Below are positions 15,744-21,104 of a DNA stretch of 21,104 nt, one piece after another. The notes under the pieces were generated by a model. That model did not search any database and was not told where the DNA came from. It saw only the letters and a list, made by a program, of their open reading frames with translations. Source of the DNA: JBJENW01 sp051880395 (GTDB taxonomy: Bacteria > Bacillota > Clostridia > Lachnospirales > Lachnospiraceae); assembly GCA_051880395.1 (NCBI GenBank), contig JBJENW010000065.1, positions 1 to 21,104 on the forward strand, written 5' to 3'. A program made the position numbers and the translations under genes. Positions within the stretch are counted from its first letter, which is position 1; every line of letters starts with the position of its first letter.

Positions 15744-16442
15744 GTGGTTTGGGAAGTGAAAAAAGTGAGCTATATCAAGCATATAAAAGAAGAATTTCGA
15801 GTGATTCAGGAACGTGATCCTGCAATCAAATCACCATTAGAAGTCCTTTTGTATCCAAGTTTTCGCGTGATGCTGAGTTATCGGAAAGCACATCGAATGT
15901 ATGAAAAGGGGCATTACTTTCTGGCACGATGGATTTCACAGCGCGCGGCACGCAAAACCGGAATAGAGATACATCCCGGAGCTGTGATCGGAAAAGGTTT
16001 TTTTATTGATCATGGAAGCGGTGTGATCATTGGAGAAACAGCAATTGTGGGAGATAATGTGACACTATACCAGGGAGTAACACTTGGCGGAACGGGCAAA
16101 GAAACCGGAAAACGTCATCCAACGTTGAAAGATAATGTCATGGTCAGCGCAGGAGCAAAGATCATCGGTTCTTTTACTATCGGAGAAAATTCAAAGATCG
16201 GTGCCGGCAGCGTGGTGATCGAGGAAGTGCCTCCGAATTGTACAGTGGTTGGGGTTCCGGGAAGGATTGTGAAACAAAATAATGAAAAAGTGCCGCGCAG
16301 CGACATGGATCAGGTACATCTGCCAGATCCGGTGAAAGAAGACATTACCGTATTACAGCAGGAAAATAGTGTACTGGTAAATAAAGTGATTGATCTGGAA
16401 ATGGAAATTAAGAAATTAAAAGAACAATGTAATACAGAATAA
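15744..16442 (+). CDS. cysE: serine O-acetyltransferase
   Basis: Makes O-acetylserine from serine and acetyl-CoA, the first committed step of cysteine synthesis. The N-terminal helical part (FRVIQERDPAIKSPLEVLLYPSF) is followed by a left-handed beta-helix of hexapeptide repeats (about 75-190: HPGAVIGKGFFIDHGSGVIIGETA, LYQGVTLGGTGK, KRHPTL). After it comes a charged C-terminal stretch with a coiled-coil look (LEMEIKKLKEQ). The start is a GTG at 15744 with AGGA 7 nt before. A GTG at 15765 (VSYIKHIKEEF) would fit family N-termini slightly better. It lies directly upstream of cysS, coupling cysteine production to cysteinyl-tRNA charging as in Bacillus. No T-box leader is visible. Confidence 0.95.
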   Translation: MVWEVKKVSYIKHIKEEFRVIQERDPAIKSPLEVLLYPSFRVMLSYRKAHRMYEKGHYFLARWISQRAARKTGIEIHPGAVIGKGFFIDHGSGVIIGETAIVGDNVTLYQGVTLGGTGKETGKRHPTLKDNVMVSAGAKIIGSFTIGENSKIGAGSVVIEEVPPNCTVVGVPGRIVKQNNEKVPRSDMDQVHLPDPVKEDITVLQQENSVLVNKVIDLEMEIKKLKEQCNTE

Positions 16443-16456
16443 GAAAGGATACACGT

Positions 16457-17866
16457 ATGAAAATTTATAATTCTTTGACAAAGCAGAAAGAAGAATTCCA
16501 ACCGTTACAAGAAAAAAAAGTGACGATGTATGTCTGTGGACCGACTGTTTATAATTATATTCATATTGGAAATGCACGCCCGATGATTATTTTTGATACA
16601 ATGCGCCGCTATTTGATGTATAAGGGATATGAGGTCAATTATGTGTCAAATTTTACGGATGTTGATGATAAGATCATAAAAAAAGCAAACGAAGAAGGCG
16701 TCAGTGCAGAAGAAATCTCGAAGCGTTACATCAAAGAATGTAAAAAAGACATGCAGGATTTAAATATTTTGGAGGCAACGCATCATCCACTTGCAACAGA
16801 AGAAATTGATGGGATGATTCAGATGATCCAGACACTGATCGACAAAGGATATGCTTACTGTGCAGAGGATGGTACGGTGTATTACAGTACACGAAAATTT
16901 AAAGAGTATGGAAAACTTTCTCATAAGAATATTGATGATCTGCAAAGTGGATTTCGTGATCTAAAAGTCACTGGTGCAGAACAGAAAAAAGATTCGCTTG
17001 ATTTTGTGTTGTGGAAACCAAAAAAAGAGGGAGAACCATATTGGGTTTCTCCATGGTGTGATGGACGTCCGGGCTGGCATATCGAGTGTTCGGTCATGGC
17101 AAAAAAATATCTGGGTGATCAGATTGATATTCATGCCGGCGGAGAGGATTTGATTTTCCCGCATCATGAAAATGAGATCGCGCAGAGCGAGGCAGCGAAC
17201 GGTGTGCCGTTTGCAAACTATTGGATGCACAATGCATTTTTGAATATCAATCATAAAAAGATGTCAAAATCAGCAGGAAATTTCTTTACGGTACGGGAAA
17301 TCGGAGAAAAATATGATTTGCAGGTGTTACGTTTCTTTATGTTGAGTGCACATTATCGTAATCCACTTAATTTTAGTGAAGAATTGATGGAAGCGGCAAA
17401 AAATGGATTGGATCGAATTTTGACAGCAGCAGAAAATTTAAAATATTGCAGTGCACAGGCGAAACACTCTGAGATGACAGCAGAAGAAAAGGAACTTTTG
17501 AAACAGACGGGGGCGTTTGAACAAAAGTTTCAGGATGTCATGGAAGACGATCTGAATACAGCGGATGCCATCGCAGCAATTTTTGAACTGGTAAAATTCT
17601 GTAATACAAACTGTACAACTGAAAATTCGAAAGAATTTGCAGAGGCGTTGTATGAAAAAATAGAAGAATTGAGCGGGGTGCTCGGAATCAAGGTTGAAAA
17701 AGAAGAGGAATTGCTTGACGCAGATATTGATGCACTTATTGAGGAGCGACAGGCGGCTCGGAAAGAGAAAAACTTTAAACGGGCAGATGAGATTCGAGAT
17801 GAGCTTCTGGCACGGAATATTGTTCTGGAAGATACAAGAGAGGGCGTCAAATGGAAAAGGGGATAG
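16457..17866 (+). CDS. cysS: cysteinyl-tRNA synthetase
   Basis: Class I aminoacyl-tRNA synthetase charging tRNA-Cys, 469 aa as usual. Seen: HIGN (36-39, the HIGH signature), zinc ligands C27 (YVCGPT), C211 (HIECS), H236 and E240 (FPHHENE), and KMSKS (268-272). A helical anticodon-binding C-terminus with DALIEERQAARKEKNFKRADEIRDEL follows. The ribosome site GAAAGGAT precedes the ATG. It follows cysE by 14 nt and overlaps mrnC by 16 nt. Confidence 0.98.
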   Translation: MKIYNSLTKQKEEFQPLQEKKVTMYVCGPTVYNYIHIGNARPMIIFDTMRRYLMYKGYEVNYVSNFTDVDDKIIKKANEEGVSAEEISKRYIKECKKDMQDLNILEATHHPLATEEIDGMIQMIQTLIDKGYAYCAEDGTVYYSTRKFKEYGKLSHKNIDDLQSGFRDLKVTGAEQKKDSLDFVLWKPKKEGEPYWVSPWCDGRPGWHIECSVMAKKYLGDQIDIHAGGEDLIFPHHENEIAQSEAANGVPFANYWMHNAFLNINHKKMSKSAGNFFTVREIGEKYDLQVLRFFMLSAHYRNPLNFSEELMEAAKNGLDRILTAAENLKYCSAQAKHSEMTAEEKELLKQTGAFEQKFQDVMEDDLNTADAIAAIFELVKFCNTNCTTENSKEFAEALYEKIEELSGVLGIKVEKEEELLDADIDALIEERQAARKEKNFKRADEIRDELLARNIVLEDTREGVKWKRG

Positions 17867-18309
17867 AGAAAAAAATCTGTGAAACATTTGGAATCGAAGA
17901 AAAACCGTTAAATCAATATTCGCCGCTAGTTCTGGCGTATATCGGAGATGCCATATACGAGCTGGTCATTCGCTCGTATATGGTGAGCCAGGGAAATACA
18001 CAGGTTTCGAAACTGCATCGAAAAACTAGTCAGCTGGTAAAAGCACATGCACAGTCGGAGTTGATCGAAATTTTGATGCCGGCTTTGACAGAAGAAGAGA
18101 AACAGGTATATAAAAGAGGTCGGAATGCAAAATCGCCAACCATGGCAAAAAATGCGACGATGGCGGATTATCGGCGTGCAACGGGATTTGAGGCGTTGAT
18201 GGGTTATTTATATATGAAAAATGATTTTGAGCGAATTTTAGAGTTAGTACATATGGCACTAAAGGATTATGAGATAGAAAGGGAACCGAAATGCGATACG
18301 AGGAACTAA
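17851..18309 (+). CDS. mrnC: Mini-ribonuclease 3
   Basis: Mini-III ribonuclease that trims 23S rRNA ends; it has the RNase III catalytic domain without a double-stranded RNA-binding domain. The 152 residues contain LAYIGDAIYEL (catalytic D33), SKLHRKTSQLVKAHAQ, the loop VYKRGRNAKSPT, and ATGFEALMGYLY (E114). The ATG overlaps the cysS 3' end by 16 nt, with AGAGGG upstream. Its own last 19 nt overlap rlmB. The order cysS-mrnC-rlmB is known from Bacillus. Confidence 0.96.
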   Translation: MEKGIEKKICETFGIEEKPLNQYSPLVLAYIGDAIYELVIRSYMVSQGNTQVSKLHRKTSQLVKAHAQSELIEILMPALTEEEKQVYKRGRNAKSPTMAKNATMADYRRATGFEALMGYLYMKNDFERILELVHMALKDYEIEREPKCDTRN

Positions 18310-19031
18310 CGATCGAAGGAAGAAATGCTGTGTTAGAGGCATTACGTGCAGGGAAACCGATTGATAAACTATTTATTTTGGATGGATGTCAGGATGGACC
18401 GATCCGAACGATTTTGCGTGAAGCGAAAAAAAAGAATACGATTGTAAATTTTGTATCAAAAGATCGTCTGGACCAGATGTCAGAGACGAAAAAGCATCAG
18501 GGGGTCATTGCATATGCGGCGGCATACGAATACGCAGAGGTAGAAGATATGCTGGCACTTGCGAAAGAGCGCGGGGAGGATCCGTTTTTGATTTTATTAG
18601 ATGATATTACTGATCCGCATAATCTGGGAGCAATTATTCGAACAGCAAATCTGGCAGGCGCACATGGTGTGATCATACCGAAACGGCATGCAGTTGGATT
18701 GACGGCAACGGTGGCAAAAACATCTGCCGGTGCTTTGAATTATACCCCGGTTGCAAAGGTGACAAATTTAAATGCCACGATTAAGGAATTGAAAGAAAAA
18801 GGTTTGTGGTTTGTGTGTGCAGATATGGGCGGAGAATCAATGTACCGGTTGGATCTGAAAGGACCGATTGGACTTGTGATCGGAAATGAAGGAGAAGGTG
18901 TCAGCAAATTGGTAAAAGAGAATTGTGATTTCGTGGCATCGATTCCGATGAAAGGAGAAATTGATTCGTTAAATGCGTCTGTGGCAGCAGGCGTTTTGGC
19001 ATATGAGATTGTGCGACAGCGTTTGCAGTAA
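18291..19031 (+). CDS. rlmB: 23S rRNA 2'-O-ribose G2251 methyltransferase, TrmH/SpoU family
   Basis: SpoU (SPOUT) methyltransferase acting on the ribosomal P-loop guanosine in 23S rRNA, using SAM bound in a trefoil knot. The N-terminal substrate-binding domain (about 5-78: IEGRNAVLEAL) is followed by motif 1 (DPHNLGAIIRTANLAG, 108-123), motif 2 (GLVIGNEGEGVS, 194-205) and motif 3 (IPMKGEIDSLNASVAAGVL, 218-236). It is 246 aa, normal length. GAAAGGGAA lies before the ATG inside mrnC. A tRNA 2'-O-methyltransferase role is possible for such homologues, but position and length favour RlmB. Confidence 0.93.
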   Translation: MRYEELTIEGRNAVLEALRAGKPIDKLFILDGCQDGPIRTILREAKKKNTIVNFVSKDRLDQMSETKKHQGVIAYAAAYEYAEVEDMLALAKERGEDPFLILLDDITDPHNLGAIIRTANLAGAHGVIIPKRHAVGLTATVAKTSAGALNYTPVAKVTNLNATIKELKEKGLWFVCADMGGESMYRLDLKGPIGLVIGNEGEGVSKLVKENCDFVASIPMKGEIDSLNASVAAGVLAYEIVRQRLQ

Positions 19032-19040
19032 AGGAGAAGC

Positions 19041-19643
19041 ATGGAAGCGTGGAAAGAACAGTCGGACGAGGAACTGATTGTCCGCCTTCGCAAAGAAGAA
19101 GGGACAAAGTCAGCCGAAATTATGGATTATCTGATGGAAAAATATAAATATCTGGTTCGAAAAAAAGCGAACGCAATGTTTTTGATCGGAGGAGATACGG
19201 ATGATCTGATTCAAGAGGGAATGATCGGTCTTTTTAAAGCGGTACGCGATTTCAGACCAGACGAGAAGACGACCTTTTACTCGTTTGCGGAACTTTGTAT
19301 ATCGCGACAGATGTATACAGCAGTAGAAGCATCCAGACGGCAGAAGCATGTACCGTTGAACAGTTATATTTCCATCTGGGGGCAGGAAAGCGGAAAAGAG
19401 GATGGGATACTGTTAGATACGCTTGTGGATGGTGAGCAGGTTAATCCGGAAAGTCTGATCATCGCGAGGGAAAATTACCGACAGATGATTCAAAATATTG
19501 AAAAAAAGCTGAGTCCACTGGAAAAAAAGGTATTTCAGCTTCATCTGAATGGTATGACCTATCAACAAATTGCGGAGGAATTAAAGAAAACACCCAAAGC
19601 AATTGATAATGCATTACAGCGTATCAAAGGGAAAATACAATAA
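19041..19643 (+). CDS. sigH: RNA polymerase sigma-H factor (Spo0H type)
   Basis: Sigma-70 family factor of 200 aa. Region 2 spans about 28-100 (DDLIQEGMIGLFKAVRDF, TTFYSFAELCISRQM). Region 4 spans about 150-198, with helix-turn-helix MTYQQIAEELKKTPKAIDNALQRIKGKI. Region 3 is short. Identification as SigH rests on this architecture and on the gene order mrnC-rlmB-sigH, the same as in Bacillus apart from the missing yacP/rae1. In that genus it controls the entry to stationary phase and sporulation, which suggests a spore-forming lineage here. AAAGGAG lies 6 nt before the ATG, 9 nt after rlmB. It is the last gene of the run and ends at a terminator. Confidence 0.92.
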   Translation: MEAWKEQSDEELIVRLRKEEGTKSAEIMDYLMEKYKYLVRKKANAMFLIGGDTDDLIQEGMIGLFKAVRDFRPDEKTTFYSFAELCISRQMYTAVEASRRQKHVPLNSYISIWGQESGKEDGILLDTLVDGEQVNPESLIIARENYRQMIQNIEKKLSPLEKKVFQLHLNGMTYQQIAEELKKTPKAIDNALQRIKGKIQ

Positions 19644-19684
19644 AAAAGCAGGCAGGTGCGAAAAGGAGCACCTGCCTGTTGTTG
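19642..19684. terminator. bidirectional terminator between sigH and the S1 protein gene
   Basis: CAGGCAGGTGC (19649-19659) pairs perfectly with GCACCTGCCTG (19668-19678) around an 8-nt loop. Towards plus it is followed by TTGTTGTTA. Towards minus it is followed by a six-base U-run (complement of 19642-19647), so it is stronger for the S1 gene. Confidence 0.88.
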
Positions 19685-20629
19685 TTATGACAATTTAAAT
19701 TTAGAAAGAAGATCACCGAGATTTGTTCCGGCATGTTCTTCTGAGAGGTATGGTTTGGCATCCGCAAATGCGTTTTCGGTGGAAGTATCTACCATTTCTT
19801 CCTCTAAAGCTCGGATGCTCAGACTGATTTTTCCGTTATTGGTGTTTAATAATTTTACTTTTACTTTTTGACCGATGGACAATACTTCTCCCGGCTTTTG
19901 AATTCGTTTTTCACTAATTTGAGAGATGTGGACCAGACCGCTCAGACCGTTTCCAAGGTCAATGAAAGCACCATATGGCATCAGGCTGTCAACGGTTCCT
20001 TCTAAAATGCTGCCAGGAATCAGCATGGAAATCTGATGATTGCGAGCATCTTCTTGTGCTTCTTTTTCAATCACACGGTTGGAGAGAACGAGTTTATTTG
20101 CGGACGGATCGAGCGTAATGATGCGGGCTCTCACTGTTTTTCCAAGCCATTCATTTAAATCCTGTACATAAGATAAACCGAGCTGCGAAGCAGGGATGAA
20201 GCCGCGAATCCCTTCCGGATAAACGATAATGCCTCCGGATACGATCCCTTGTACCTTTAATTCCAGAGTCCGCTGTTCAATAAAATCGCCCTGTAATTTT
20301 TCCCAGGCAAGTTGTTTGGTGGCATCTTTGCGGGAAAGAAGCAGATTTCCATCCCCGTCATCGGTAGAAATGACGGTAGCTTCTAACTCTTCACCGATTT
20401 TTACAGCGTCAAGAACAGAAAAGTCTGGGGCATCGCTGAATTCGTTCGCCGGAATAATACCAGGTGCAAAATATTTTAAATCCAGTGTCACACCATTTTC
20501 GTTTACATCAATGACGGTTCCACTGAGAAGATCGCCGACTTTGATCTTGCGAAAAGAGGCTTCTAATTCATCTTTAAAGTCTTCCATAGATTCTGCGTTG
20601 ATTTGTTCGTTTGTGTTTGCTTCTGACAT
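19685..20629 (-). CDS. S1 RNA-binding domain protein (ribosomal protein S1-like)
   Basis: A 314-aa cytoplasmic protein with three S1 (OB-fold) repeats: about 30-103 (KVGDLLSGTVIDVNENGVTL), 115-190 (degenerate, VQGIVSGGIIVYPEGIRGFIPASQ) and 204-275 (GSILEGTVDSLMPYGAFIDL, GLVHISQIS). An acidic N-terminus and a Ser/Asp/Glu-rich C-terminal tail flank them. It resembles the short S1-like proteins of Firmicutes (YpfD/RpsA type), which bind mRNA or the 30S subunit; the exact role is not settled. It is not fused to IspH, unlike some clostridial S1 proteins. GGGAGGAAATC before the ATG is a strong ribosome site. It is convergent with sigH. Confidence 0.9.
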   Translation of the reverse strand: MSEANTNEQINAESMEDFKDELEASFRKIKVGDLLSGTVIDVNENGVTLDLKYFAPGIIPANEFSDAPDFSVLDAVKIGEELEATVISTDDGDGNLLLSRKDATKQLAWEKLQGDFIEQRTLELKVQGIVSGGIIVYPEGIRGFIPASQLGLSYVQDLNEWLGKTVRARIITLDPSANKLVLSNRVIEKEAQEDARNHQISMLIPGSILEGTVDSLMPYGAFIDLGNGLSGLVHISQISEKRIQKPGEVLSIGQKVKVKLLNTNNGKISLSIRALEEEMVDTSTENAFADAKPYLSEEHAGTNLGDLLSKFKLS

Positions 20630-20695
20630 GATTTCCTCCCTTGTTGTTCTATAAATTTGATGTTTCCTATTTAAAAAACAGTTATTTTCAGCATC

Positions 20696-20724
20696 ATTAT
20701 AACATAAAATAGAACAGATGGCTA
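20696..20724 (-). promoter_or_regulatory. promoter of the S1 protein gene
   Basis: On the minus strand TAGCCA (20719-20724, 4 of 6) and TATAAT (20696-20701) are 17 bp apart, with TGT just before TATAAT (extended -10). The expected leader is about 60 nt. Confidence 0.7.
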
Positions 20725-20745
20725 TCCACTATGCTTCTGTTTGCA

Positions 20746-20751
20746 TATAAT
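20746..20751 (+). promoter_or_regulatory. possible -10 element facing the structured segment
   Basis: A perfect TATAAT lies on the plus strand about 45 bp before the compact base-paired segment. The -35 at the right distance (TATCCA, 20723-20728) is poor, so this is only a hint that a plus-strand RNA starts near 20758. Confidence 0.25.
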
Positions 20752-20794
20752 CTTTACTCTTTATATGAGTGTAAGTGTTGTGGACGGAACTTTG

Positions 20795-20925
20795 TTGGCC
20801 ACCCGAAACGGCATCGACCCCACCACTCTTTGAAAAAGAGTGACGCGAAAAATAGCTCAGTTGGGGATTCCTATGCGGACGTTTCCAAAATTTGGCTGGG
20901 TGCGCAAGGCGGGGGTGGCTGTTTC
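20795..20925. ncRNA. candidate structured RNA or intergenic element, unidentified
   Basis: A GC-richer stretch in an AT-rich context with no convincing gene. GGCCACCC (20797-20804) can pair with GGGTGGCT (20913-20920, one G-U on plus). Inside lie CCG/CGG (20803-20805/20809-20811), CCCC/GGGG (20818-20821/20863-20866) and a perfect 8-bp hairpin CACTCTTT-GAA-AAAGAGTG (20824-20842). TGCG (20874-20877) can also pair with CGCA (20903-20906). AATAGCTCAGTTGG (20851-20864) equals part of the D arm of the tRNA-Met in this window. I do not recognise a known RNA family, and the transcribed strand is uncertain. It could also be part of a dispersed repeat together with the hairpin that follows. Confidence 0.4.
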
Positions 20926-20988
20926 CAGAAAGGTTAGACAGAAATGAAGTCGAGTTTGGGCGGGCGGATTTGCGATGCTTTATTTTTG

Positions 20989-21104
20989 CAGTTTTCCGAA
21001 TGTCGTACAAACTGCACGCATGTGTATGTGGGAGAATGACTCAGGAACGGACTCTTTCTCCCACATACACATGCGCACAGCTTGTACGCCTCTCGGCAAA
21101 ACAG
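20989..21104 (-). repeat. long hairpin with 48-nt arms at the right edge
   Basis: The arms 20989-21036 and 21056-21104 are inverted copies around a 19-nt loop (21037-21055) that contains GACTC twice. The inner 20 bp (21017-21036 with 21056-21075) pair perfectly. Farther out there is one bulge and seven mismatches. Four of these are A-C on plus and would be G-U on minus, which favours a minus-strand RNA (or a minus-strand DNA copy). No U-run follows, so it is not an ordinary terminator. It ends exactly at the window edge and may continue. Confidence 0.75.

Larger units (their letters stand above)
20630..21104. other. 475-bp region without a gene
   Basis: Contains, in order, the S1-gene leader and promoter (to 20724), a short AT-rich stretch with a lone TATAAT, the structured segment (about 20795-20925), a linker with runs such as GGGCGGGCGG (about 20959-20968), and the long hairpin. 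Two open frames here (93 aa minus, 20729-21010; 68 aa plus, 20731-20937) lack ribosome sites and family features, and both run through the paired segments, so I do not call them genes. Confidence 0.7.

Noticed and set aside
20731..20937. 68-aa plus-strand open frame with CKCCGRNF resembling a zinc ribbon
   Set aside because: Only one CxxC-like pair, no ribosome site, and it overlaps the structured segment. No support as a gene.
20729..21010. 93-aa minus-strand open frame at the right end
   Set aside because: No ribosome site, no domain, low-complexity Ser/His/Arg-rich composition, and it runs through the base-paired segments. More likely a by-product of GC-richer non-coding DNA.
20795..21104. 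Retron called as a feature
   Set aside because: The long hairpin recalls an msd stem, but no reverse transcriptase and no flanking a1/a2 repeat are visible inside the window.

Overview
The window looks like chromosomal DNA of an AT-rich Clostridia member, most likely Lachnospiraceae. This is inferred from the single-chain clostridial-type PurL (1264 aa), a homocysteine methyltransferase/MTHFR fusion of the YitJ type, a short NadB, the sporulation sigma factor SigH, and the block ispF-cysE-cysS-mrnC-rlmB-sigH, which matches a block known from Bacillus and Clostridia. No species can be named from the sequence alone. No phage, IS or CRISPR array is visible.

Layout. 1-2032: a DinG/XPD-like helicase whose N-terminal part is cut by a frame break or by the window edge. 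2118-2969: a membrane CPBP (CAAX-like) protease, convergent with a LysR-type regulator (2998-3900, minus). The regulator is divergent from purL (4107-7901), and the 206-bp gap between them holds two related 24-bp dyads, one over each promoter. 8029-9885: the methionine/folate fusion enzyme, with a promoter embedded in the purL terminator. 9939-13060 (minus): the nadA-nadB-nadC operon for de novo NAD synthesis, with a good promoter at 13130-13158. 13212-13469: a two-gene tRNA operon (Val-TAC, Met-CAT) with its own promoter and terminator. 13616-15118: a membrane-anchored L,D-transpeptidase with an 8-bp inverted repeat around its -35. 15189-19643: the co-oriented run ispF, cysE, cysS, mrnC, rlmB, sigH, with overlaps or very short gaps except for 70 bp before ispF. 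It is closed by a bidirectional terminator shared with a convergent three-S1-domain RNA-binding protein (19685-20629, minus).

The last 475 bp (20630-21104) hold the S1-gene promoter and then a GC-richer segment with no convincing gene: a compact set of complementary segments that looks like structured RNA, followed by a 48-bp-arm hairpin that runs to the window edge. Four mismatches in the hairpin would all be G-U pairs in a minus-strand RNA. This tail, the lysR-purL dyads and the Cys-rich tail on IspF are the parts least explained by standard annotation.

Most genes are core metabolism or RNA processing: purines (PurL), one-carbon/methionine (MetH-MetF fusion), NAD (NadABC), isoprenoid precursor (IspF), cysteine synthesis and charging (CysE, CysS), rRNA maturation and modification (MrnC, RlmB), and entry into stationary phase or sporulation (SigH).
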